Positions 1-13,711 of a stretch of DNA of 64,000 bases are shown piece after piece. The notes beneath the pieces were generated by a model, which ran no database searches, was not told where the DNA came from, and was given only the letters and a program-made list of their open reading frames with translations. The translations under genes were made by a program, and so were the position numbers. The stretch is from Ilyonectria destructans (taxonomy: Eukaryota; Ascomycota; Sordariomycetes; Hypocreales; Nectriaceae), in contig JAHEWK010000013.1 in NCBI GenBank assembly GCA_020740775.1, forward strand, positions 310,001 to 374,000. The letters are read 5' to 3'. The stretch's first letter is position 1; the number at the start of each line of letters is the position of its first letter.

Positions 1-1550
1 AAGATATATATATTTTAATTTTAAAAGCTATTAGATTATATAAAGTTAGTATAAATACTAACTATTTAAAATATTAATTAAAAAGTGAATTTAAATAGCT
101 TAAATAGATTATTATATATATTAGGAATTTTAAGGTATTTTAAAAGTTAAGTTATAAAATTTATAAATTTATTAAAATTAAATTAAATTAAGAGAATTAA
201 AAGAATTCTAATAGAAAAAAGAAATAGCTTAAAATTTAAATTTAAGTTTTAATAACTATAATATATATATTAAAAATACAGTAAATTAATATATTAAATT
301 TCCTTATTAATTCTATAGTATTAAAAGGTTAAAATACTGTAATATATATATATTTAAAAAGGGAATTAAAGGCTTAATAGTAAAAGAAAATACTAATAAT
401 AGTATTAATAATATAAATTATCCCTTAATAAGGAAATCTAATATTTAAATTTACTGTATTTTTATTATATATATTATAGTTACTAAAGTTTAAATTTAAG
501 TTTTAAGCTGCTTTTTTTCTTTTTCTACTGAAATTCTATTTAACTTTTTTAACCTATTTTAACCTTAATATCTAAAGTAACTAATAAATTTTATAACTTA
601 ACCTTTAGAATACCTTAAGATTTTTAATATCTATAATAACTTAAGTTATTTAAATTTACTTTCTTACTTTAAATAGTTAGTATTTATACCAGCTTAATAT
701 AACCTAATAGCTTTTAAAATTAGAGCTTATATATCTTACTATTAATTTTCTTAATAAACTTTTAGCCTTTTTTATTATTACTATTTTTAATATCTTTAGC
801 TAAATTATATAATATAGCCTTCTCTCTTTAAATATAGATAATATTAATTCTAATAATTAAATTTCTTTATAAATTAATTCTATTTCTATTATTAAGAAAT
901 AAGCTATATTTAAAAATAGCTAATATAATTAATTAGCTTATATTTAGGTATTTTAAATAGTATAGTAAGAGGCTAAATAAGCTATTTTTCTAGAGGAATT
1001 TTCAGTAGGTATTTAATTTATCTCTTTTTATTTTATCTTATAGATTCTAAAGGAATTTAATATTATATTAAAATCCAGTTTTATATTTTTAATATATAGA
1101 GTTATTATTAATAAAAGCTTTATAAATAATAGTAGTTAATATAATAAAAGTTATTAAGATAGAATAATTATTAAAAGGGAAGTTAATTTCTTAATAATAA
1201 AAGATATTAGTTTTTTTTATATTTTATTATTTAAAATAAGATTTCTATTTTAAGATTATTAACTATAGATAGTAAGATTATTAATTATAGATAATAAAGT
1301 TATTAACTAACTTTATTATTTATAAATAGTAAAGTTAAAGTTAGAAGAGTTAAATTAAAGCTTAAGATAAAAACTAATATATAATAATCTTATTATTTAG
1401 CTACTATATCTACTAGTATTAGGTATAATACTTACTATTTATTTTTACTATTTAAGAATATTATATAGCTTTAATTTATTTAATAATATTAAGTAAAGCT
1501 AAAAAAAAAACTAAATAATATAAATTATATATTTAATTTATTAAAAGGTT
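1..1550. repeat. AT-rich fold-back repeat, copy A (RIP-degraded)
   Basis: Nearly pure A/T sequence with no usable reading frame. Bases about 1-330 are repeated as an imperfect reverse complement at about 430-745; for example the stretch around 215-295 pairs with 450-545. The block can therefore fold back on itself, with a short loop at about 330-430. The whole block occurs again in the same orientation at about 10,430-12,130 (copy B), and its later part (about 1,130-1,515) again at 18,010-19,115 (copy C). The base bias is what RIP leaves behind. It may be a degraded transposon end or two opposed copies of one element; the family is not recognised. Confidence 0.7.
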
Positions 1551-1889
1551 AATAGTTACTTAAATAAATTAAGATTCTTAATTTAATTAATTATTCTTTT
1601 TAATATTTTAATAAGCTATAAAAATAGTTATATTTTAAAAAAGTTAAATTTTAAAAAGAGTAAAATTCTAATAGATATAAAAGCTTTATAAACTCTTTTA
1701 TATTCTAATTACTTTTATATTCTTATATATCTTAACTAATTAATATTTTAATAAAATAAAATACCTTTTTATTTTATTTTATAATATAAATTAATAAAAA
1801 CTTTATATATAAGATTAAGATTATTAAGATCTCTACAGTCTCTTAACTAAATTTCAATTTAATATCAGAATTAAAATCAGCATAAAAAT

Positions 1890-4800
1890 TCACTCAGGCA
1901 ATAATACTATAGTAGCAGCTATAGAATACTGCTAAGATAGTAGAGCTAATAGCAGTAAATTTAGATTAGGCTAGCCTTAAAAGTAGTAGCTTCCACCCTA
2001 ATATAGAAGCCTTTCAGTATAGGCAGTATTAGTATAATAATATTATAATAGCCTTACTAACTGAAAAAGAGACTGCTAGAAATACTAAAGAAGAGAAAGT
2101 ACTTAAGAAATTATCCAGCCTTATTTAGAGGGAAATTCTTAATAGAGTATAGAAAATTATCTATACTCTAGCTAATATAAAAATTCTATAGTATTATAGT
2201 AATATTAATAAAGCTATATTAATATACTTTAAGCTTAAAGATATAATTTATAAGGTAGTATATAAAGCTATTTAAAGTATTTAAATTGGTATTAATATAT
2301 AGCTACAGTAAATATAGATAGATATTATATTATCTAGATATAATATCTATTAACCCCCCTTAAAGTCTATTTCTATTAGATATAACTATAAAGTTATAAT
2401 TAAATAAAATAACCCCCTAGAGGAGATATATTTATATACTCCAGCTGAGACTGTAATAGCAGTTCATATAGCAATAGGAAATCTAAAGGCTATAGTAGCA
2501 GCCTGCTAGCTATAAAGTGAAGATACTATTATTATCTTCTACAGTCTGGCAGCTAAATATATTATAATAGATAATTAAGTCTAAAAGGCCTTTAGGGATA
2601 ATATATTAATATTAAAGAGAATATATAGTATAATAATAAAAGGTATACTAGCTGAAAGCTAATAGGTTAACTAAAATAACTTTTATAGAAAAATAGAAAA
2701 AGAAAATAATATTACTATTATTAGAATAAGCCTAATATAAAGCTAAAAGGATACTATAATAAGAATTAGTATAATTCTTATAGTTAATAGTATAATAGCT
2801 ACTAACTAATTATATAATAAAGGGTTAGTTTATAAATTAATAATAATAAACTATAAATTCTTTAAGGAGTTATTATAGCTAAAGTAGTACTTTAACTGCT
2901 ATAAAATAGACTATATTATTAGGTTTTATAGAGAGAAAGCTTAATATAGATACTGCAGTACTACTACTTACTTTAATAGTAAAAAGAACTACCTATTAAT
3001 ACCTACTAAAGCAGTAAAATATCTAGAATATTAAGATAACTATTTAATATAGTTATAATAATATCCTACAGTTAATAGCTACTAGTAATAGGCAATTTAC
3101 ATCTATCTATACTAACCTAAAAGATTTAAAGATAGATAGAACCTATAGTAATACCCTAATACTCTACTCTTTAGGTAGCTAAATCCAGAAGACTATAGAC
3201 TTTAAACTCTCTCCTACTAGAAGAAAGACTCTAAATACCTTCTAGACTTAGGCAGAACTATTAAAGTAGCTAGAATTAGCCTTAATACTATTACAGTAAT
3301 ACTGCAGAGAGCTAATAGAATACCTAAAGATATAACTATTAGAAGGGCATTCTAAAGGGTATAAAGCTCTACTCTAATAACCTTAATAAGCTAACCAGCT
3401 AATATTAAAGTAAACTCCAGCTAGACTTAAAACCCCCTCTTAAGTATATAGAACTAATAATCCTCTAATAGAATATAAATAAGCAGGCCGTTCTAATACT
3501 TCTAGCTTTAAAAGACGGTATATAATATAATATTATATCCCTATAGAAACTATATTAAGATACTAATATAGATTAACCAGTCTATCTGGCTACCAGTAAT
3601 TACTATATAGTATACTATAGTAGCTGTAACGGCCGTGCTTATTCTGGTCTGTCGGTATAGAGTAGGCACGGATCGTAGGGTTCAGGTCCTAGTAGGGATC
3701 AGGACGTTATGTATAAGTCGTAGTGTGGTTACTGCGGACGGGGTAATATAGTAGAGTAATAGTGTCACATCTGGTAATATATAGCTGGTGCAGTAAGCTA
3801 GGTAACCAAATTATATTGATAGCTGGTAAGGCTGTCTTCTATAAAAGGGCTAAATAAGTGTACTTATATGCTACAGCTATTCTGATGGGCTTACTGGGTG
3901 AGAGTAAGTTCGATCTTATGGCTTATCGTAGGCAAGTAAGTCGGGTGCCCGGGCTCACTTATATAGGGTGAGTTCGGGATCTTATGGTTATATGAAAAAG
4001 TGGATACGTTATGGTTCTGCCGGTTATAACCGCCTGGTCCCAACTCGGGCTGTAATAGTAGCTACTTAGTAATATATATATATATAAAATATTAAATTTA
4101 AAATTAGATAGTAATTAAAAGGGCAGATTGAGAAGGAGTAATTTTTAAAATAATAGGCCTTTAGGTTATAGAGCTCTATAGTCTAAAAGGATTAATTAGT
4201 AGAAGAAAACTACTTAAAGAGGTTACTATAGCTATATAGAGAAATCCCTTAATAATTATAGATAATATTAACTAATATTACCTTATATAGAATAAATATA
4301 ATAAAATATTAAAAAATATAAAGATAGTTATTAAACTAGCTATACTTAATAAATAGAATCTATTAACCCTAAGGGGGATAAAAACTAAAGGCTAATAGAA
4401 ATATAGAGATAGTACTATAGATTTTATATAGATATTATAGAAAGTTTTAAACTGCTACAGTAAAAAAATAAAACTTAAGAGCTCTAACTATAGATTCTAA
4501 TTAATTACAGTAAGTATCCAACTTATATTCTAACTAAAAGCCTAATAACCTCCAGATAATCTTAAAGGAGCCCTCTATAGCCTTAACTAAAAGAAAATAA
4601 ACTTAATATACCTAGTAGTATAATGGTGCTAATAGGCATACTGGAGTTTAATAACAGTAGGCCTAGCTTGCTAAGACTAGATACTACTTAAAGGATCTAC
4701 TCGGCCTTTACTAAGGAGGGTATACTTTTTCCCTTCTTCAATTGAATTTTTCAGGACAGTCTTTATTATTGCCTTACTATTTGAATAGCTATTGCAGCAG

Positions 4801-7800
4801 CTCTTATCCCTTTATTCTTCTTTCTTTAAGTCCCGTTATATTTAGAAGTATCTAATTAAGTACTTTCTTATTTATTTTACTAGAATCCCTCTACTAGTCT
4901 TAACTGTAAAACCTCCTTCTAACTTAAACTGTAGGGTATCTTAAACTCTTACTATTGCAGGCTCTGTCTGCACTAAGTGTATCTCCCACTAATAAAGTAG
5001 CTAAAGTTAACTTACAGTTAAGACTAAATAAAATAGAAATAAATATTAAGACTATTAAGAATCTAAATTAAGCTATAGAGGAGTTAACTTTAGCTCTTAT
5101 TTAGATTGCTATTATAGTAATATTATAGTATAAGTAGCTCTATTAGTAATTAGAAAAATAGTAGAATATAAAAGTCTAAGAGATTACTAAATAAATTAAA
5201 TTAGCTAGAAGATACTACTAATAATATAAAGGTACTATTAAATAGAAGTACCTCTTTCTTATTTAATACCTTTAAAATCAAACTGTAAATAACTTATATA
5301 GGGAATATTAAAGGCTTTTTCTTTAAAAGGCTAGTAATAACCTAAAGATATTCTAAAAGATAGAAAGATAGATAAAACTCTATAGTAGCCTCCTCTATAA
5401 TAGCCTGTAGATTCCACCTCTATTAAAAAGGAAGAAAGATAATTCTATAGATAACTATAAAAAGAAAGTTAGAATTCTAATAGAATAATTCTTTTTAAAC
5501 CTAAAGGCTAACTTTAGTAATATCCCTAAGGGGGGTATAGCTCCCTCTATATTTACCCCAGATAACTCTAAAAATTAAAATTATAATAATAAAAAAATAG
5601 TGGAAATTCTAGCTAAAATAAGACTATAAAAAGCCTTAAGTAATAATAATATCTCTATAGGCCTTCTTAAGGTATATAGTAAGACTTTTAATAAGACTAT
5701 AGCTAGATTAGCTTATATTAATATAAAACTAAATTACTTTCTATAGTAATATTACAGTATAATAGCAGTAATACTTAAAAAAGTAGATAAAACTTAAAAA
5801 GAGAGAAATTATACTAAAGTCTATAGGTCTATTTTACTACTTTATATAACTGGAAAAATTATAAAGATAGCTATTAAGAAATACCTTATTATTACTATAG
5901 AAGCTTTAGAATTCCTATTAAATAGCTAAATAGAAAACTAAATTAAAAGATTAACTGAAATAGCTATCCAGCTGGTAATAAAGGCTATTAGAATAATATA
6001 GAACTGCTATAGTATTATAATAATCTTATAACTAGATATCTTAGGTGCTTTTAATATAGTTAACTTTATATATCTACTTTATATACTTAAACTGGTAGAA
6101 ATTAACCTCTAGATAGTTAAATAGATTTATAGCTACCTTATAAAAAGAATAATATAACTTTACTTTAATAATAAAAAGTTTAGTATATTTATAATTTATA
6201 TAGAGATATTATAGAGTTTCTCCCTTTTTTCTATTCTCTTTTTAATCTATATTAATATACTTTATAAACTATTAAAAAGATAAAAAAAATTAGTAATTAC
6301 TGGATTTATAGATAATATTAACCTAATTGCAGTAGGACTATTAAAGGCAATAATATAATATTGCTTAAAGGCTATATAGAAGATCTATAATAACTAAATA
6401 AAGAAATATAGAATAATCTTTAAATCTAATAAATTTAAACTTCTCTATTTTACTAGAAAATACTAACTGTTCTAAAACTTAATATAATTAGGAAATATAA
6501 TAATATTACTAAATAGCAGCTTTAAAATACTAGGTATTTAGCTAAATTAAAAACTTAATTAGTTAGTCTACCTTAAGAAGTTAACTATTAAGATACTATA
6601 CTAATAGTATACCCTTAGTATAATTACTATATCTATATAAAGATATAATATCTATAAAAGTTACCTAATATATATAGTAGTAATTAGAATAGTATTAGCC
6701 TATAATGCCTCTACCTTCTATTAATCTATTAAGCTAAATAGTAACCCTTAAGGAATAGCTTATAAGCTAGCTATAGAGTAAATAAAGAGCCTCTATATTG
6801 CAGCTGGAGTATATAAGGCTACCCCAATAAGAAATCTGAAAATAGAGCTTAATATACCTCCTTTAGATCTATATCTTAATTTATAGCTAGCTTAATTTAA
6901 AGCTTATACTTTTATAGAACCAGCCTAATAGGCAATTAATAAGGCTACTGCTATAGTTTTAATAGCCTTACTGAAATATAGAGGCCCTTAGAGATATCTA
7001 AATAAAGTAAATATTAAATAGCTATAGAGATAGCTAGAGAATGAGAAAATAGCAGCTAATACTATAAATAGAAACTAAAAAGTAAGATAGATAGCTATAG
7101 CAGTAAAATAGAGAGTATAAAGAGGCTATAGTAATATCAGTATCTTAAATAGATCCCTCTTTAATATAAATTATAAAACTCTATATAGCAGCTAGCTAAG
7201 ATATATTAATAGCTTAATTATCTAACTATATATAGAATATATTAGCCTTTAAATCTTCCTCTTTAATAAAAAAGTCCTTAAGGTAATATTACTATAATAC
7301 CCCTATAGTAATAGTAAATAAACTATTAAATATATATTTACCTACTATATATTCTATAAAAAGATTTACCTTTTAAAATCTAAACTCTAAAACTATAAAG
7401 ATATAGATTAATATCTTAGTAATAAATATATAGTATCTATAGTAGCAATTTAATATAGTAAAATAGTTTAATTAGTCTAATTTAGACTTATTATAACTTT
7501 ATAATAAAGGTAGAAGTTATAAGAGCCAGATAAAAAAGAAGAATAATATCTTAGTAATAATATATAAAGGACTATTTAGATTAATTAAGATATAGATAAA
7601 AGTTACTTTATAAAGAAATTAAGCCTATAAAGAAAGAGGGCCTATAAAGAGCCTTAAGCTGAAGCTAAAGTAATACCAATAGAATACCTACTTACTAATA
7701 ATATTATTATTATTATTATCTAAAGGAATTAAAAGCTTAATACTAATAATAAGAATCTTACTAAAAATAATAAGGTAATAAAGAAGACAGTTAATTTTAG

Positions 7801-8150
7801 CAGCTATAAAGTTCCTACTAAAGGCTTTTAAAGCCAGCCTAATAGCTATTTTATTTTTTGCTTTTTTCCTACTAAAAGCTATAGTAATAGCCTGCTAGTT
7901 ATAATAGCTAAAAATCTCCTTAACTTTATCTATATTATTAAGCTATAATAAATTAGCAGAAATACTATTTAACTATAAAGGTATCTATATAGTTAAGTGC
8001 TTTATCTATAGTCTTATAGATATAGTATCAAATAAAATAAGCTATAAATAGAGCTTAAATAAAAGTAATAAGATTACTAAAATAATTAGAAATCTAAAGA
8101 AAGTAAGTATTAATATAAAGCTACTATAGAGGCTACTTACCGAAATATAA
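1890..8150 (+). mobile_element. Tad1-like LINE retrotransposon relic, RIP-inactivated
   Basis: Ancient non-LTR retrotransposon with stop codons throughout, but whose protein pattern still shows in the + strand. At about 2,880-3,000 a CCHC zinc-knuckle pattern like that of a LINE ORF1 remains, with several Cys codons turned to Tyr (TGC to TAC). At about 4,240-4,430 an endonuclease-like stretch ends in STIDF, as in the STIDL-type motif of the family. At 5,762-6,350 the reverse transcriptase lies in one frame: a YRSILLLYITGK stretch, LDILGAFN around 6,035 (first catalytic Asp) and FIDN at 6,305-6,316 where FVDD is expected. Nearly all damage is C-to-T or G-to-A. The limits are approximate, and a solo LTR interrupts the element at 3,625-4,057. 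Confidence 0.72.
3625..4057. mobile_element. Solo LTR (433 bp) with perfect 5-bp target site duplication
   Basis: A GC-richer block sits abruptly inside the RIP-bleached LINE. It begins TGTAACGGCC and ends GGGCTGTAATA, so it runs TG...TA (TG...CA after one C-to-T change). The five bases before it (3,620-3,624) and after it (4,058-4,062) are both GTAGC. This is the product expected when an LTR retrotransposon inserts and then recombines between its two LTRs. Being less AT-biased than its surroundings, it probably arrived after most of the RIP around it. Confidence 0.78.
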
Positions 8151-8159
8151 ACATACTTC

Positions 8160-9150
8160 CCCTTTATATAATAAATATAGTAACTACTGAAATTTAAATA
8201 AGAGTTAATACTAAAAAAAGAGAAAAATTATAGTAAAATTATAGGGATAATATACTATAAGTAAAGTAAAATCAGCTAGAAGTATAAGTAAAAACTATTA
8301 ACTAAGTATAATAAATATAGAGAAGAGGATAATAACTATTAACCTTCTATAAAATAGTTAGTAGGAATACTATAGAGATACTATAGAGAACTTATAGAGA
8401 TAAAAAAGAGTTTTTTTATATTAATTAAAAGAAAGAAAGACTTATTAAAGATTTCTATTATAATAGATAAAAAGGTAGATATCTTTAGCTTTTTAAAAGC
8501 CTTAAGTAAACTCTCTACAGTATTATTAAGAGTATATTTACCAGTTATAGCAGCCTTCTTATTAAAGTAGATATACTTATAGATAAATACCTTCTCTTTT
8601 TCTACCTTCTTATAAAGAAGCTTTATAACTATAGTAGTATTAATAAGAGCTTTCTTCTTAGCAGTCTTTTTATAGTATTTAGCAGTCTATACTACTTTCT
8701 TCTTATTAGAAGATAAATAGAGGGTTATAGTAGTAAAATTAAAATAAAATTACAGTAGGTATATAAGTAGAAATTAAAGAGAAAAAAGATAACTATTCTT
8801 AAGTCAGTAGGAATCTAGTAATAATATAGAGACTATAGAGAGAGAAATAGAAAACTTATAAGAGATAGCTATAGTAGGAGCAGTAAAAAGATAATAAGAA
8901 AAAAAGAAAAAAAGAAGAAAGAAATAAAGAGAAAAAGGCCTTTTATAAAGCTAAAGAGAAACTTTAAATAGACCTTAAATCCCTAAATCTTAAGGGTATA
9001 AGAATAGTTATATAGATAAGACTATTACGAGCCTAAAGTAAAAATAAGAAGAAAGTAAGAATAAAGGCTATTAAAGCAATATAGAATAAGCTCTATATTA
9101 CTATAGAGCTAACCTACCCTAGAAAATATAGAGCCTATTATAGCCTATAT
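8160..9150. other. AT-rich degraded sequence, not identified
   Basis: RIP-like sequence between the recognisable end of the LINE and an LTR-like repeat. It has purine-rich runs (for example 8,870-8,960) and no open frame of note. It may be the LINE 3' end or a separate degraded element. No gene is seen. Confidence 0.4.
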
Positions 9151-9511
9151 TGTAACTTAGGCCAGACCAGGCAGTTAGAGCTGGCAGAATTCCAGTTTAA
9201 TTATATACACCAGAATAAACTAATAGAATCAGCTAATAGTTCTAATAGTTCTATTCTGAACCGAGCTGTAAGTAAGACAGTCCACTAATAGACATCTAGT
9301 ATATAGTTATCTGAGAAGTATACATTTAGTAATAAGCAGCTTCTTAGCTATTAATACAACTTAATTATATTAAGTATCTTTAACTCTACTATTATTAGAT
9401 ATTATACACTTATTTAAGTTTTAACCCGCCTGATTCCCTATTATATAAACTACTAATTAGAATCAGCTTACTCTAAACTTATAAGTATAGTGTAGTGTAC
9501 TGATTGTTATA
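9151..9511. repeat. LTR-like repeat, less RIP-damaged copy
   Basis: Begins TGTAACTTAGG and ends TGTTATA, close to a TGTAAC...GTTACA inverted terminus. A heavily C-to-T/G-to-A altered copy lies at about 17,690-18,010; the stretch around 9,305-9,420 aligns with 17,880-17,995 base for base apart from such changes. The flanking pentamers are TATAT and GGGCC, so no target duplication is visible and the true limits may differ. Confidence 0.5.
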
Positions 9512-10030
9512 GGGCCGGAAAACTAAATAAATATCGGTATAAGCTCAGTATCTATATATACGCCGATATATAAGGGTTATATAACTAGAAGAAGAAAAAA
9601 CCAAGCTTTAAGATACTGGTAGAAGCTTAAGGGGCTACTATAAAGGCATTTAGAGTATTATACTGTAAAGGGCTGCTATAGTACTGCTATAGCAGCTATA
9701 AAAGTAGATAAAAGCAGATAAATATAGAGTATAGTACTAGTTACTATAATTCTGTAGAGAAAACCCCTATTAGCTTTTTTATAACCTTAAGGCAGTTAGA
9801 ACTAAAAGAAGAGTAATTATATAAGCTGTAAATCTAAATAAAGCTAATAATAAAATTATTAGTACAGACCTAATAATAATATTATACCTCTAAAGGTAGC
9901 TAAATAAAACTGTAGTAAGGTTTTTATTTTATAGCTAGATAGCTAGAAGGTTTTTCCTTTTTAAATTAATTAGTAGGAGTTCTATAGGCCTAGATATAGG
10001 TAAAATAGTATATACTGAATAAATAAATAA

Positions 10031-10109
10031 ATTAATATAATATTATATATTAATATAATATTATATATTAATATAATATTATATATTAATATAATATTAA
10101 TACTTTAAT
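10031..10109. repeat. AT tandem repeat, 18-bp unit
   Basis: About four tandem copies of an 18-bp unit, TTAATATAATATTATATA. It lies in the AT island and is non-coding. Confidence 0.85.
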
Positions 10110-10429
10110 AGAAAACTAAAAATATATAATATATCTTTAGTTTTTTAAAGAAAATAAATTTTTTAATTTATTAAAATTCTCTATAAATAAAATCTATAAT
10201 TTAATTATTTAATAAGAAATTATATTAATTATCTTTAGCTATAATTTCTTTTTAAATAATATTAGTAAATAGAATTTATAGAGAAATTAAATTATCTATT
10301 TTAATATATTCTTTATTTAAATAGAAATAGCAGCTCTCTTTAAATTAATTAAAGTTTTTAAAGCTAAAAGGCTAAATATAAAGTAATAGGTATTTATTAA
10401 TAGAATTACTTAAAAAAAATAATTTTTAA

Positions 10430-12130
10430 TTTAAAAAGCTATTATATTATATTAAATTAATATAAATACTAGCTAGCTAGAATAATAAAAAAGCAGATTT
10501 AAATAACTTAAATTATTATAGATATTAAAAATCTTAAAGTATTAAATTAAATTATAAAATTTATAAGTTTAAATATTAAGGTTAAAATAAGTTAAAAAGA
10601 TTAAATAGAATTTTAATAGAAAAAAGAAAAAATAGCTTAAAATTTAAATTTAAACTTTAATAACTATAATATATTAAAAGGTTAAAATACCTTAATATAT
10701 ATATATCTAAAGAGGGAATTAAAAGCTTAATAGTAAAAAAAAGATACTAATAATAGTATTAATAATACAGACTATATATTTAGTCTATTTAAAGATTAAT
10801 AGTTACTTAAATAAATTAAAATTTCTAATTTAATTAGTTATCTTTTTTAATATTTTAATAAGCTATAGAAATAGCTATATCTAATTATAATATATATAAT
10901 AAAAATATAGTAAATTTAAATATTAAATTCCCTTATTAAAAAAAGCTTAAAGTACATAAATTTATTTACTAAATATAAAACTACTATATATTAATATATA
11001 AAAGTTATATCTATAAATTTAAAGTATCCCTTAATAAGGGAATTTAATATTTAAATTTACTGTATTTTTATTATATATATTATAGTTATTAAAACTTAAA
11101 TTTAAACTTTAAGCTGCTTTTTTCTTTTTCTATTAAAATTCTATTTAACTTTTTTAACTTCTAGCTATTCTAACTTTAATATCTTAACTAATAAATTTTA
11201 TAATTTAACTTAATACTTTAAGATCTTTAATATTTATAATAACTTAAATTATTTAAATTTACTTTCTTTAATACTTTAAGTAGTTAGTATTTATACTAGC
11301 TTAATATAATTTAATAGCTTCTAAAATTAAAGCTTATATATCTTACTGCTAATTTCCTTAATAAATCTATAGCTCTTTTTATTATTAATATTTTTAATAT
11401 TTTCAGCTAAATTATATAGTATAGTTATCTCTTTCTAAATATAGATAATATTAATACTAATAACTAAATTTCCTTATAAATTAACTTTATTACTATTATT
11501 AAAAAATAAGCTATATCTAAAAATAGCTAATATAATTTATTAGCTTATATTTAGGTATTTTAAATAGTATAGTAAGAGGCTAAATAGGCTACTTTTCTAA
11601 TGGAATTTTCAGTAGGTATTTAACTTATCTTTTTTATTTTATTTTATAAATTCTAAAGAAATTCAGTATTATATTAAAATCCGGTTTTATATTCTTAATA
11701 TATAAAGTTATTATTAATAAGAGCTTTATAAATAATAGTTAATATAATAAAAGTTATTAAAATAGAATAATTATTAAAAGGAAAATTAATCTCTTAATAA
11801 TAAAAGATATCAGTCTCTTTTATATCTTATTATTTAAAATAAGATTTCTATTTTAAGATTATTAACTGTAAATAGTAAGGTTATTAACTATAAATAATAG
11901 AATTATTAATTAATTTTATTATCTATAGATAGTAAAATTAAAGTTAGAAAAGTTAAATTAAAGCTTAAAGTAAAAATTAATATATAATAATCTTATTATT
12001 TAGCTACTATATCTATTAATACTAAGTATAATACTTACTATTTATCTTTACTATTTAAGAATATTATATAGCTTTAATCTATTTAATAATATTAAGTAAA
12101 GCTAAAAAAAAAAACTAAATAAATTTAAAA
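10430..12130. repeat. AT-rich fold-back repeat, copy B
   Basis: Second copy of the block at 1-1,550, in the same orientation. It contains the same imperfect inverted repeat (about 10,440-10,700 against about 11,020-11,340) with a longer loop. The tail at 11,340-12,120 runs parallel to 720-1,520, including the sequence ending in GTAAAGCT followed by an A run. Copies A and B flank the LINE relic. Confidence 0.7.
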
Positions 12131-13200
12131 TATTATTTCAGCTTAAAATAAATAGTATTATTAGTATAAAAATATTATATTCTTTAATACTAATAAAGCT
12201 ATAGTTAAAAAGAATAAATTAACAGTATAGTAGAGTTTTAAAGCTTTTTTAATTATATAATATATAGAATTTCAGTAGATACTACTATTCATTAAAACTT
12301 TTATATAAAGATATTTAATACTATTTTTCTTATAAGTCTATAGAATATACTATTTTAAATAGTACTTATAATAGTTTAAATTATTAAGTAGACTATTAAT
12401 TTAAATTATAATTTAAATTAATAATTTATAGAATATTAATATAGTCTATATCTCTTAAATTAAACTAATAGTCTATATCTCTTAAATTAAACTGATACTC
12501 TATATCTCTTAAATTAAATTAATAGTTTAGTTTAATTTATTTAGACTAACTAGTAGTTTTAATCTGAGAATTTTAAACTAATAGTCAGACTATTAATCTA
12601 ACTGTAGAGTAGCTTTATAGCTAAGGGTATAATTACTAGCTACTATTAACTGAATTCTTCTTATTAATTTAGTAATACTATCTTATTCTACTCTACCTTA
12701 ATATTCTATATAAGCTCTATAAATATATTATAAAATATTATCCCCTATAATAGTAATATAACCTCCCTCTTTTAGGCCTCTAATAAAAAGTACCAGCAGA
12801 TAACATAAAATAAACACTAAATATATAAGCAGTCTATATAATAATACAGTTTATAATAGCTATAAATTAACTTTATAATATATAACAGTAAAACCAGATT
12901 GTAAAATCCCTACTTACTTTCTTACTAACTTACCCTACACCCCTCTATTAAAAACCTTATACTATAGATAGCAGGCACTACTTTAGCTGCTATAAATAGA
13001 ACTCTAAACACTTAGAGAATAGCCTTTAAGTTTACTTACTAATAGTATATACCCTATAAGACCTATAGAAAGATTAAAAAGAAAGAAGTAAAGTAGAAAT
13101 TAGATACTATATAGGGTTTTACGAGATTATAATAAAGCTTAGGAAACAGAAATATATAATAGTAACTAGTGCCCTATTAGTTATAAGCTACCGGGCGAAA
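12131..13200. other. AT-rich degraded sequence without a gene
   Basis: RIP-like sequence with no recognisable protein pattern. It contains the short tandem repeat at 12,443-12,525. GC content rises toward the right edge, where unique sequence begins. Confidence 0.5.
12443..12525. repeat. Tandem repeat, 27-bp unit, three copies
   Basis: Three copies of a 27-bp unit containing CTATATCTCTTAAATTAAA, starting at 12,443, 12,470 and 12,497, with a few substitutions. Non-coding. Confidence 0.8.
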
Positions 13201-13431
13201 TAAATTGTGTGTGTATATATATTATATATAACTAAGGAATGCATCCCCTAAAATTAATGTTTTTATTAACGCGTCATTCTGTATTTAGTATGATAAATCG
13301 GAGTGTTAGGTTTGCCTACTTTAATTCTGCTACTCCCATATGTCTAAGGAGAAAATCGTCAACTAAAAGTCTTCTGCTCCAGTAATTTCCCTCCAACTAT
13401 AACACTGCTATTGCGAACGCAAATCTCTTAT

Positions 13432-13698
13432 CTACTTGCAGCCTAACTGAATTATATCTTCTGTTGGTAATCCTGTCAGCACTCTTAATAGCGCTATCAA
13501 CCATCTGGATAATTTCGACCTTAGTGCGGCCACTTCCTCTATAGCACCTTCCTCATTATCGTCAACTGATAGCTTTCCCCGCCAGACGACATCTCCCATC
13601 TGGAAGTATTGCCGAATAGAAGAGGGCAAGGTATTGCCTGCAGCCTGAGTCAATTCCAACGGGAGGAAATAGTGGCATTGCCAGCCCTGCTTCAACAA
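13432..13698 (-). pseudogene. Unrecognised open-frame relic
   Basis: An 88-codon open frame of normal base composition at the edge of the AT island, containing IRQYFQMGDVVWRGKL and EEVAALRSKLSRWL. No family is recognised. It has no ATG (the first codon is TTG) and no visible upstream exon. Removing the miniature element just upstream (13,712-14,103) together with one copy of its target duplication does not join it in frame to the next open frame, so it is probably a gene or transposon fragment. Confidence 0.25.
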
Positions 13699-13711
13699 GA
13701 AGAGAGAGAAG

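Noticed and set aside
1..1550. Telomere or subtelomere end
   Set aside because: No TTAGGG-type repeats are present; AT richness alone is explained by RIP.
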